This document shows, in pieces, positions 1-9,948 of a stretch of DNA of 52,113 nt (position 1 is the stretch's first letter; each line of letters opens with the position of its first letter). The stretch lies in the NCBI GenBank assembly GCA_049295655.1, contig JBAQRB010000118.1, positions 1-52,113 of the forward strand, written 5' to 3'. The DNA is from CAJBIL01 sp049295655. Its GTDB lineage: Bacteria; Pseudomonadota; Gammaproteobacteria; Burkholderiales; Rhodocyclaceae. A model generated the notes under the pieces. The model ran no database searches. It saw nothing but the letters and a program-made list of their open reading frames with translations, and was not told where the DNA came from. The translations under genes and the position numbers were made by a program.

Positions 1-57
1 CTCGAAGGCGCCGTACGCAGCGGCATTGCGGCCGCACGCGGCGCTCTCGGCGCCTAA
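1..57 (+). CDS. C-terminal end of a probable FAD/NAD-dependent oxidoreductase (partial)
   Basis: Only the last 18 codons and a TAA stop lie in the window. The tail reads LEGAVRSGIAAARGALGA. The pattern 'EGAVRSGxAAA' is the usual last helix of FAD-dependent amine-oxidase/desaturase-type proteins, where it closes the dinucleotide-binding fold. The 5' part is outside the window, so the family call rests on this tail alone. The gene converges on the ABC ATPase gene, which starts its stop codon 36 bases further on. Confidence 0.45.
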   Translation, partial: LEGAVRSGIAAARGALGA

Positions 58-93
58 ACGGGGCACATTCGCCAATATGCGGGCGGCGCAGCC

Positions 94-765
94 TCAGGCC
101 AGTTCGCTCACCCGACCGGCCTGGATCAGCAAACGCCGCGCGCAGCGTGCGGCGATTTCCTCGTCGTGGGTCACCAGAATCAGCGTCGTGCCGCTCTCGG
201 CGTTGATCGAGAACATCAGCTCGATGATCTGATGGCCGGTCTCGGCATCAAGATTGCCAGTCGGCTCGTCGGCCAGCACCAGCCTGGGGCGTGGTGCAAA
301 GGCCCGGGCCAGGGCGACGCGCTGTTGTTCGCCGCCGGAAAGATGTTTCGGATAATGCGCCAGGCGGTGCGCCAGCCCGACGCGCCCAAGCCAGGCCTCG
401 GCTTCAAGACGGGCATTGGCATGGCCGGCCAGTTCGAGCGGCAGCATGACGTTTTCCAGCGCGGTCAGCGACGGCAGCAGCTGGAAGGACTGGAAAACAA
501 AACCGAGCAGGCGCCCGCGCAATACCGCACGGGCATCTTCGTCGAGCCCGCCAAGCACTTCGCCGGCCAGTTGCACCGAACCGCTGCTTGGCTGGTCAAG
601 GCCGGCCAGCAGACCGAGCAGGGTCGACTTGCCCGAACCCGAAGCGCCAACGATCGCCACCGTTTCGCCAGCGGCGACAGAAAAAGAAATCTCGTGCAGA
701 ATGACCAAGACACCATCGCCGCTCTCGACGCGCTTGGCAAGCCCGTCGACCTCAAGCACATTCAT
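94..765 (-). CDS. ABC transporter ATP-binding protein, YbbA/LolD type
   Basis: A 223-residue ATPase subunit of the MacB/LolD/YbbA class, which powers a membrane permease extracting or moving lipophilic substrates at the inner membrane. Visible are Walker A GASGSGKST (about residue 40), the Q-loop 'FVFQSFQLLPSLTALENV', the signature LSGGEQQRV, Walker B 'LVLADEPTGNLD' and the switch His in LVTHD. The start MNVLEVDGL was preferred over an upstream GTG-like extension because family members begin there. It is divergent from tesA with 56 bases between starts, as ybbA is from tesA in E. coli. Unlike E. coli, no ybbP-type permease gene follows: the next gene downstream is on the opposite strand. Confidence 0.9.
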   Translation of the reverse strand: MNVLEVDGLAKRVESGDGVLVILHEISFSVAAGETVAIVGASGSGKSTLLGLLAGLDQPSSGSVQLAGEVLGGLDEDARAVLRGRLLGFVFQSFQLLPSLTALENVMLPLELAGHANARLEAEAWLGRVGLAHRLAHYPKHLSGGEQQRVALARAFAPRPRLVLADEPTGNLDAETGHQIIELMFSINAESGTTLILVTHDEEIAARCARRLLIQAGRVSELA

Positions 766-821
766 TGTTTTCACCGTTTCCAATACCACACTCCACTGCC
801 ACGCTCCACAGCCCAAAACTC

Positions 822-1436
822 ATGCGCCGTTCCCTGATCATTTACTGTTTGCTGCTTGGACTTGCCCTGCTGGCACCGACCGTACAGGCGGCAAAGACCA
901 TTCTCGTCTTCGGCGATTCGCTCTCTGCCGGCTACGGCCTGCAGCGCGATGCCGCCTGGCCGGCCCTGCTCGCGCAGCGCCTGCAGGAAAAGCGGCTTGA
1001 TTATAGCGTCGTCAACGCCAGCATCTCGGGCGAAACGACCAGCGGCGGACGCACGCGCATCGATGCCGCACTGCGCAAACATGAACCGCTTATCGTCATC
1101 GTCGCGCTGGGCAGCAACGACGGACTGCGCGGCCTGCCGCTGGCGAGCATGCGCGACAACCTGATCGCCATCGCGCGCAGTGCACAGAGACAAAAGGCCC
1201 GCGTCCTGCTCGTCGGCCAGCGCCTGCCACCCAATTATGGCGATTACGCCATCGCGTTCCGCGACGTTTTTCGCGAAGTGGCCAAGACACAGAAAACAGC
1301 ACTCGTCGACTTTCTGCTCGACGGCGTCGCCACGCACGCCAATCTCTTCCAGTCCGACAATCTGCACCCCACCGCCGAAGCGCAGCCGCATCTGCTCGAT
1401 AACGTCTGGAATGTACTCGCGCCACTGTTAAAATAG
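822..1436 (+). CDS. tesA: Arylesterase / thioesterase I / lysophospholipase L1 (SGNH hydrolase)
   Basis: A 204-residue secreted esterase of the TesA family, expected to hydrolyse acyl-thioesters, aryl esters and lysophospholipids in the periplasm. The N-terminus MRRSLIIYCLLLGLALLAP followed by 'TVQAAK' is a clear Sec signal peptide. SGNH block I is FGDSLSAGYG (nucleophile Ser), block II has Gly in 'ASISGETTSGG', block III is 'ALGSNDGLRG', and block V is 'DNLHPTAEAQ' with the catalytic Asp and His. The ATG at the signal peptide was chosen over an in-frame upstream start inside the divergent promoter region. Confidence 0.93.
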   Translation: MRRSLIIYCLLLGLALLAPTVQAAKTILVFGDSLSAGYGLQRDAAWPALLAQRLQEKRLDYSVVNASISGETTSGGRTRIDAALRKHEPLIVIVALGSNDGLRGLPLASMRDNLIAIARSAQRQKARVLLVGQRLPPNYGDYAIAFRDVFREVAKTQKTALVDFLLDGVATHANLFQSDNLHPTAEAQPHLLDNVWNVLAPLLK

Positions 1437-1471
1437 CCGCCCACGGTCAAAAGAAGCGTAGCGTTCCCGCA

Positions 1472-2527
1472 ATGAAGCAAGGCATCGCCACCATCCGGCA
1501 GCTCGACGAATTTTCCGCGTTCGACGAAATCATCGACGTCCGCTCACCGGCCGAGTTTGCCGAAGACCACATTCCGGGAGCGATCAACTGCCCGGTCCTC
1601 GACAACGAACAGCGCATCGAGGTCGGCACGCTCTACAAGCAGGTTTCGCCGTTTGAAGCAAAAAAAATCGGCGCCGCCCACGTCGCCGAAAATATCGCCC
1701 GTCACCTGCGCGAAAAATTCCTCGACCGGCCCAGGACCTGGCGCCCATTGATCGTCTGCTGGCGCGGCGGGCAGCGCAGCGGCTCGATGACCTTCATCTT
1801 CCGGCGCGTCGGCTGGGATGCGCAGCAACTGGAAAACGGTTACAAGATCTATCGCAAGATGGTCGTCGATACGCTGGCCGAACTGCCGCGCCAGCTCAGG
1901 CTCAGGGTCGTCTGCGGCGCCACCGGCAGCGGCAAGAGCCGCGTGCTGCAAGCCCTGGAGCGACTCGGCGAGCAGGTACTCGATCTCGAGGAACTCGCCT
2001 GCCACAAGGGTTCGGTACTCGGCGTCCTGCCCGATTCGCCGCAACCGTCGCAGAAGATGTTCGATTCGAAGCTGCTCGTTGCCCTGCGCCGCTTTGACCC
2101 GACGCGTCCGGTATTCATCGAAGCGGAAAGCCGCAAGATCGGCTCGATCCATCTGCCCGACGCGCTGATCGAGACCATGCGTTGCGCTGCATGCGTCAGC
2201 ATCGACGCAGCATTCGGCGCGCGCGTCGAATTCCTGCTGCGTGATTACAACTATTTCCTGAGCGCACCCGACTGGCTCGCTTCGCGTCTCGACGCGCTGC
2301 GCAAGCTGCAAAGCCGCGAAACCGTCGAACGCTGGCACGCCTACATCAGCCACGCGCAGTGGTCCGAACTGGTCGGCGAACTGCTTGAACTGCACTACGA
2401 CCCGCTCTACCAGCGCTCGCAGAACCACAACTACGCGGGCTTCGGCGCGCCCAAGGCCTTCGCCACCGACGACCTGACGCCAGACGGCGTCGAAACGCTG
2501 GCGCGGCGGATCATTGCCGCCGGCTGA
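1472..2527 (+). CDS. mnmH: tRNA 2-selenouridine / geranyl-2-thiouridine synthase
   Basis: A 351-residue MnmH (SelU/YbbB) that replaces sulfur by selenium at the wobble 2-thiouridine of tRNAs for Lys, Glu and Gln through a geranylated intermediate. The N-terminal rhodanese domain (about residues 15-135) carries the catalytic Cys in 'IVCWRGGQRSGSM'. A P-loop GATGSGKS (about residue 150) opens the geranyl-transfer/ATPase half, and the tail 'HNYAGFGAPKAFATDDLTPDG' is near the family end. Length matches the family. It lies 35 bases after tesA and abuts the convergent methyltransferase gene with no spacer. No selD or selA is in the window, so selenium supply cannot be judged here. Confidence 0.93.
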   Translation: MKQGIATIRQLDEFSAFDEIIDVRSPAEFAEDHIPGAINCPVLDNEQRIEVGTLYKQVSPFEAKKIGAAHVAENIARHLREKFLDRPRTWRPLIVCWRGGQRSGSMTFIFRRVGWDAQQLENGYKIYRKMVVDTLAELPRQLRLRVVCGATGSGKSRVLQALERLGEQVLDLEELACHKGSVLGVLPDSPQPSQKMFDSKLLVALRRFDPTRPVFIEAESRKIGSIHLPDALIETMRCAACVSIDAAFGARVEFLLRDYNYFLSAPDWLASRLDALRKLQSRETVERWHAYISHAQWSELVGELLELHYDPLYQRSQNHNYAGFGAPKAFATDDLTPDGVETLARRIIAAG

Positions 2528-3091
2528 TCAGACCGGCGCCGGCGACGTCCCGCGCACGGCGCACAGGCGCTGCACCATGGCCGGCTTCGGCAGATCGACA
2601 TAGCCTTCCTCGAAGGCGACGACCGACAAGGCGTTAGCCTTCGCCCAGTCCAGCAACTCCTGCGGCTGCAGCAGAAAATCGGGATTCGACGGCCTGCCGT
2701 AGCGCTTGTTGCCCGCCATGAAGGTTTCGTAGATCAGCACGCCGGGATCGGCCAGTGCCGCGAGCAGTAGCGGCAAGCGTGGCCGAAAAAGATAGTTGGT
2801 CACGACAATCCCGGAAAAAGTACGCCCCGGACGCCCGGCATAAGGCCATTCGCCGGCTTCGAGATCGGCCTCGCGCACCCGCACGCCGCCGAGCGCCGCG
2901 AGGTCGATGAACTCGGCGAGCATCGCCGCGTCACGATCGACCGCCTCGACCCGGTAGCCCGACCCAGCCAGCCAACGGCTGTGCCGGCCGCCGCCACAGG
3001 CCAGATCGAGCACCTCGCCGCCGGCGGGGATCAGCGAGGCGAAACGGCAAACCCACGCCGAAGGGGTCGATACAGACAATTGCAGGCTCAT
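2528..3091 (-). CDS. Class I SAM-dependent methyltransferase (TehB/UbiE-like)
   Basis: A 187-residue small-molecule-type methyltransferase. Motif I VLDLACGGGRHS (about residue 28) followed by 'RVEAVDRD' binds S-adenosylmethionine, and 'GIVVTNYLFRPRLPLL' fits motif IV. 'GVLIYETFMAGNKRYGRPSNPDFLL' resembles the TehB/thiopurine-type branch. The substrate is not evident from sequence or neighbours. Its stop codon is immediately adjacent to the mnmH stop (convergent), and it is divergent from the OsmC gene across 62 bases. Confidence 0.85.
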   Translation of the reverse strand: MSLQLSVSTPSAWVCRFASLIPAGGEVLDLACGGGRHSRWLAGSGYRVEAVDRDAAMLAEFIDLAALGGVRVREADLEAGEWPYAGRPGRTFSGIVVTNYLFRPRLPLLLAALADPGVLIYETFMAGNKRYGRPSNPDFLLQPQELLDWAKANALSVVAFEEGYVDLPKPAMVQRLCAVRGTSPAPV

Positions 3092-3153
3092 GGATAGGGC
3101 TCACTCCGGATGGCTTTGAATTATCATGCCGAGGATACCAAGGAGAACCCGCC

Positions 3154-3624
3154 ATGACACAGAACAATCATCGCGCCGCCGTTGTGGTCGCTGAAAACGG
3201 CCTGGGGCGCTATCAGCAGACAGTGCGCATCGGCCAGCACACGCTGATCGCCGACGAACCCGCCTCGCTCGGCGGTGCCGACGCCGGCCCGGCGCCCTTC
3301 GACTACCTGCTCACCGCACTCGGCGCCTGCACGTCGATGACCTTGCACATGTATGCGGAAGTCAAGAAACTGCCGCTGACCGGCGTCACGGTCGAGCTGA
3401 CGCACGAAAAAATCGAGGTCGACGGCCAAGGCAAGGTAGACCGCATCGGACGGATCATCACGCTGAACGGCGATCTCACTCCCGACCAGCGCACCCGCCT
3501 GCTCGAGATCGCCAACAAGTGCCCGGTGTATCGCACGCTGCAGTCCGACATACAGATCGAGAGCATGCTGCAGGAAGGTGCTGCGCATGAACAGGCGGGA
3601 ACGCTGGCGCAGCCCAGAAAGTGA
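3154..3624 (+). CDS. OsmC-family thiol peroxidase-like protein
   Basis: A 156-residue OsmC/Ohr-superfamily protein. The two redox cysteines of the family are present in 'ALGACTSMTLHMYAEVK' (about residue 58) and 'NKCPVYRTL' (about residue 123), so thiol-dependent reduction of hydroperoxides is likely. It resembles the YhfA/OsmC-like subgroup used alone or beside hydrolases. AAGGAG lies 9 bases before the ATG. The gene appears monocistronic: the following 112 bases hold a dyad and the start of the acyl-CoA synthetase gene. Confidence 0.88.
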   Translation: MTQNNHRAAVVVAENGLGRYQQTVRIGQHTLIADEPASLGGADAGPAPFDYLLTALGACTSMTLHMYAEVKKLPLTGVTVELTHEKIEVDGQGKVDRIGRIITLNGDLTPDQRTRLLEIANKCPVYRTLQSDIQIESMLQEGAAHEQAGTLAQPRK

Positions 3625-3673
3625 TACAAAAGATCGCTGCGGCATGCGATGGAGCAGGTAATCTGTGTTAAAT

Positions 3674-3688
3674 TGTTGCGGTGCAACA
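3674..3688. promoter_or_regulatory. Dyad TGTTGC-GGT-GCAACA, candidate PhaR/PhbF-type operator
   Basis: A perfect 6+6 inverted repeat with a 3-base centre, 49 bases before the acyl-CoA synthetase start. The core TGC-N3-GCA matches the pattern described for polyhydroxybutyrate regulators (PhaR/PhbF) of betaproteobacteria. The dyad is seen directly. The regulator assignment is inference. Confidence 0.4.
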
Positions 3689-3736
3689 CAACAAAGCAAT
3701 ACCCCATTGCCCTTATCACCCACAAGGTGAATCACC

Positions 3737-6427
3737 ATGCTCGAACAACACTACCTCACCAGCCTTTTTGAACCCAAATCGGTGGCCGTCATCGGCGCCT
3801 CCGATCGGGAACAGTCGGTCGGCAACATCCTCTTCAAGAACATTCTTGAATCGGGCTACAAGGGTCGTCTTTACCCGATCAATCCGAAGCACGACACGGT
3901 TCAGGGGGTAGAGGCCTACAAGTCGATCGAGGAAATCGGCGCCCGGGTCGAGCTGGCGGTGGTCGCCACCCGCCCGCAGACGCTGCCGGGCATTATCGAG
4001 CAGTGCGGCCGTAGCGGCGTCAAGAACGTCATCGTGATCACCTCGGGGTTTTCCGAAGCCGGCCACTCGGGTGCCGCGCTCGAGCGCAAGATGATGGAAA
4101 TCGCACGCAGCTACAACGTCCGCGTGCTCGGCCCGAACTGCCTCGGCATCATTCGCCCCGATCTCGGACTGAACGCAACCTTCGCGCGCGTCAACGCCAA
4201 CGTCGGCAATCTGGCGCTCGTCTCGCAGTCCGGCGCCATGTGTTCTTCGGTACTCGACTGGGCGAAGAGCAACCGCGTCGGCTTCTCCAGCGTCATCTCG
4301 CTGGGCAGCACCGCCGACGTCGATTTCGGCGAGATCCTCGACTACCTGATCTACGACAACCGCACGCACTACATCCTGCTCTACGTCGAAGGCATCCGTA
4401 ACGCACGGCGTTTCATGAGCGCGCTGCGCTCCGCCGCGCGCATCAAGCCGATCATCCTGCTCAAGGCCGGACGCCATGCGGCCGGTTCGGCTGCCGTACA
4501 GACCCACTCGGGGATGATCGCCGGTTCCGACATCGTTTTCGATGCGGCCGTGCGCCGTGCCGGCGTCGTTCGCGTCAAGAACGTCGGCCAGCTGTTCTAC
4601 GCCTCGAAGGCGCTGGCGTCGAAATTCCGTCCGCAAGGCAAGCGCCTGGCGATCATCACCAACGGCGGCGGGCCGGGCGCGATGGCGGCCGACCGGGCCG
4701 GCGACCTCAACATTCCGCTGGCCAACCTGTCGCTGAGCACCATCCAGGCGCTCAACGCCTCGATGCCGCCAACCTGGTCGCACAGCAACCCGATCGACAT
4801 CGCCGGCGATGCCACGCCCGAGCGTTATCGCGACGCCATCCTCGCCGTCGCGCAGGACGACGAAGTCGACGGCATGCTGGTGATGCTCTCGCCGCAAGCG
4901 ATGACGCAACCGATGGAAGTCGCCAAGGCGGTGATCGAAGTCAGCGACCAGACCTCGAAGCCGATCCTCACCTGCTGGATGGGCGAGGAACAGGTTGCCG
5001 AAGCACGCCTGCTGATGGAGAACGCCTCGATCCCGGCTTTCCGCATGCCCGAAACGGCGGTCGAGCTTTACTATCACATCTCGACCTACTACCGGAACCA
5101 GAAGCTCCTGCTGCAAACGCCGGAGCCCAATTCGCAGCACACCCGCCCCGAAACCGAGGGTGCCAAGATGCTGATCGAAGCAGTGCTGCAGGAGCGGCGC
5201 AAGGTGCTCTCCGAAATGGAGTCGAAGGCGATCCTGCGCGCCTTCCGCGTGCCGGTCGCGCAGACCATGGTGGCACGCACGCCGACCGAGTCGCTGCTGC
5301 TCGCCGAACAGATCGGCTTCCCTGTCGCCATGAAAGTCGATTCTCCCGACCTCATCCACAAGAGCGATGCGGGCGGCGTCCGGCTCAACATCACCAACGC
5401 GCCGGCCGTACGCAACGCCTATCACGACATTCTCGAAACGGTGCAGAAGCGGCACCCGACGGCGCGCATCAACGGCGTCTCGATCGAGCCCTACCTGGCC
5501 CGCCCGAATGGCCGCGAACTGATGATCGGCGTCGTGCGCGACCCGATTTTCGGCCCGATCATCACCTTCGGCGCCGGCGGCACCGAGGTCGAGATTTTCA
5601 GCGATCGCGCAGTGGCCCTGCCACCGCTCAACCGCTTCCTGGCGCAGGATCTGATCAAATCGACGCGCGCCTCCAAACTGCTCGGCGAATTCCGCAACAT
5701 GCCGGCGGTCAACATGGAAGCGCTCGAGGAAGTCCTGCTCAACATTTCGGAAATGGTCTGCGAACTGCCGTGGCTGCAGGAGCTCGACCTCAACCCGCTG
5801 ATCGTCGATGAAAACGGCGCCATCGCCGCCGACGCGCGCATTGTCATCGACCACGCCCCGGCAAGCGGCGACCGCTATTCGCACATGGCGATCCACCCCT
5901 ACCCGGCGCACCTGATGCAGCAGTCGGAACTGCCGGATGGCCGCACCGTGACGATCCGCCCGATCCGCCCGGAAGACGCCGAACTCGAACAGGATTTCGT
6001 CAAGCGCATGTCCGACGAAAGCAAGTACTACCGCTTCATGGACACCATCCGCGAGCTGACGCAAGCGATGCTCGTCCGCTTCACGCAGATCGACTACGAC
6101 CGGGAAATGGCCCTGATTGCCACGATCCAGGATGAAGACGGCAAGGAAGTGCAGATCGGCGTATCGCGCTACGTGACCAACCCGGACGGCGAATCGGTCG
6201 AATTCGCACTGGCCATCGCCGACGACTGGCAGAAGCACGGCATCGGCCGCAAGCTGATGAGCGCACTGATCGATTGCGCCCGGATGAAGGGCCACCGCTC
6301 GGTCGTCGGCGACGTCCTCGCGATGAATACCAAGATGTTCCGCCTGATGACCAGCCTCGGCTTCACCATCCACCCGCACCCTGAAGATCCCGCCGTCAAA
6401 CGGGTGATCAAGCCGCTGCAGGGCTAG
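3737..6427 (+). CDS. ADP-forming acyl-CoA synthetase fused to a GNAT acetyltransferase domain (Pat-like)
   Basis: An 896-residue protein of the architecture of Salmonella Pat / Rhodopseudomonas acetyltransferases, which acetylate lysines such as those of acetyl-CoA synthetase. Order: CoA-binding Rossmann domain (SVAVIGASDREQSVGN, about 14-30), two ligase domains with 'GPNCLGI' and catalytic-type His257 in 'THSGMIAGSD', an ATP-grasp domain (about 490-710, 'FPVAMKVDSPDLIHKSDAGG'), and a C-terminal GNAT domain (about 740-895) with the acetyl-CoA loop 'DDWQKHGIGRKLM'. Because His257 is retained, a genuine NDP-forming synthetase activity is possible alongside acetyl transfer. A convergent hairpin follows the stop. 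Confidence 0.9.
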   Translation: MLEQHYLTSLFEPKSVAVIGASDREQSVGNILFKNILESGYKGRLYPINPKHDTVQGVEAYKSIEEIGARVELAVVATRPQTLPGIIEQCGRSGVKNVIVITSGFSEAGHSGAALERKMMEIARSYNVRVLGPNCLGIIRPDLGLNATFARVNANVGNLALVSQSGAMCSSVLDWAKSNRVGFSSVISLGSTADVDFGEILDYLIYDNRTHYILLYVEGIRNARRFMSALRSAARIKPIILLKAGRHAAGSAAVQTHSGMIAGSDIVFDAAVRRAGVVRVKNVGQLFYASKALASKFRPQGKRLAIITNGGGPGAMAADRAGDLNIPLANLSLSTIQALNASMPPTWSHSNPIDIAGDATPERYRDAILAVAQDDEVDGMLVMLSPQAMTQPMEVAKAVIEVSDQTSKPILTCWMGEEQVAEARLLMENASIPAFRMPETAVELYYHISTYYRNQKLLLQTPEPNSQHTRPETEGAKMLIEAVLQERRKVLSEMESKAILRAFRVPVAQTMVARTPTESLLLAEQIGFPVAMKVDSPDLIHKSDAGGVRLNITNAPAVRNAYHDILETVQKRHPTARINGVSIEPYLARPNGRELMIGVVRDPIFGPIITFGAGGTEVEIFSDRAVALPPLNRFLAQDLIKSTRASKLLGEFRNMPAVNMEALEEVLLNISEMVCELPWLQELDLNPLIVDENGAIAADARIVIDHAPASGDRYSHMAIHPYPAHLMQQSELPDGRTVTIRPIRPEDAELEQDFVKRMSDESKYYRFMDTIRELTQAMLVRFTQIDYDREMALIATIQDEDGKEVQIGVSRYVTNPDGESVEFALAIADDWQKHGIGRKLMSALIDCARMKGHRSVVGDVLAMNTKMFRLMTSLGFTIHPHPEDPAVKRVIKPLQG

Positions 6428-6454
6428 GCAAGCCGTTCCAAGCGAGCAGAATAA

Positions 6455-6487
6455 GCAAACGGCCGGGCAAATTGCCCGGCCGTTTGC
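6455..6487. terminator. Bidirectional hairpin between convergent genes
   Basis: A 16-base perfect inverted repeat GCAAACGGCCGGGCAA / TTGCCCGGCCGTTTGC around one central base, between the acyl-CoA synthetase stop and the convergent DUF3460 gene. It lacks a long T-run on either side, so it may terminate only partly by the intrinsic route. Confidence 0.6.
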
Positions 6488-6509
6488 ATTCGAAGCCTTC
6501 TACCGCAAG

Positions 6510-6707
6510 TTACGGCTGGTCGAAATTCACATCGTAAGGATACGAGCGATGCACTTCGCGCGAAGCGAGGCTGGCTTTCTGCTCATTCAGGTCGACTTTC
6601 TTGTCCCACCAGATCGCCCGTCCCTGGCGCTGCGCTTCGGACCACTCGGGGTTCTTGGCGAGCGCTTCGCGCATGAATTTTGTGTGTTCGGATTCGTACA
6701 AGGCCAT
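6510..6707 (-). CDS. DUF3460 family protein
   Basis: A 65-residue soluble protein beginning MALYESEHTKFMREALAKNP and ending YPYDVNFDQP, with a Trp-rich centre 'GRAIWWDKKVDLNEQ'. This matches the short DUF3460 family found in betaproteobacteria, whose function is unknown. The internal ATG was chosen because GGGGGAAAA stands just upstream and family members begin with MALYESEHT. A longer in-frame reading upstream runs through the neighbouring DUF3567 gene in another frame and is not supported. Confidence 0.88.
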   Translation of the reverse strand: MALYESEHTKFMREALAKNPEWSEAQRQGRAIWWDKKVDLNEQKASLASREVHRSYPYDVNFDQP

Positions 6708-6816
6708 TCGGTTTTCCCCCAATGGGTAGTGTTTTTGTGATTGCGAAAGCCGCAAAGGCAAAATTATACCCTGTCGCCCAGCCGCCTGCCCAGTAGGCGG
6801 ATGGGCGAGAGCGCAA

Positions 6817-7050
6817 TCAATGGTAGACGATCGGCCGCGTCGAACCTGAGCAATAGTCATCGAGCAAGGCGTCAATCGACTCCTCGCAACGCTCGTCGTC
6901 GGGAATCCGGTCAATCGCTTCGCGCAACTCGATCGCGACGGAACCCTGGACATAAAGCGTCCGGCTGCACGCTTTATCGACCAATTCAAAACCCTGCTGC
7001 ACCGGATAGGCAACAATCTCGTAATGCTCGCTCGTGTAGACGACATTCAT
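6817..7050 (-). CDS. DUF3567 family protein
   Basis: A 77-residue acidic protein starting MNVVYTSEHYEIVAYPVQQG and containing 'GFELVDKACSRTLYVQGSVA', matching the DUF3567 family of unknown function typical of betaproteobacteria. GGGGTGTGTC lies directly before the ATG. It is followed on the same strand by the DUF3460 gene after 109 bases, so the two small genes may be co-transcribed. The 178 bases upstream, before clpB ends, are A+T-richer and probably carry its promoter. No clear boxes were identified there. Confidence 0.88.
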   Translation of the reverse strand: MNVVYTSEHYEIVAYPVQQGFELVDKACSRTLYVQGSVAIELREAIDRIPDDERCEESIDALLDDYCSGSTRPIVYH

Positions 7051-7228
7051 GACACACCCCTTTCGCCCCGCAGGGCCAAAATATCAAGCACGTCCAGAAC
7101 CATCCGATTTGAAATACAGAAAACCCGATCCCGAAATCAAAAACGAACACCACACTTTCAAACAATTTGACTCGAACACTGACCAATAGTGCCTGAAAAA
7201 CGTCCTCTCCGGTGCTGCAGGGCCAGAC

Positions 7229-9808
<2,580 letters not shown>

Positions 9809-9842
9809 GATGGCTCCCTCTTGAGATTTTCAGTAGCCGCTT

Positions 9843-9870
9843 AGGTGGGGCAAGCACGACGGTTTTCAAG
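9843..9870 (-). promoter_or_regulatory. Sigma-32 (heat-shock) promoter of clpB
   Basis: Read on the minus strand: CTTGAAA, 13 bases, CCCCACCT. The sigma-32 consensus is CTTGAAA with 11-15 bases to CCCCATNT, so only one position of the -10 differs. It ends 34 bases before the clpB ATG, a normal leader length. Heat-shock control of clpB is well established in proteobacteria. Confidence 0.82.
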
Positions 9871-9948
9871 AGTCGCGGGCAAAATTCAGCGCATCGGCGT
9901 GCGCGCTTGCTGCATACTTTCATGCAAACCAATTCTGGAACGGCCAAG

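Noticed and set aside
3716..6379. 887-codon open frame antisense to the acyl-CoA synthetase gene
   Set aside because: Its Asp/Arg/His/Val-rich composition is the mirror of GC-rich third positions. No family motif and no ribosome-binding site. The other strand carries a clear enzyme.
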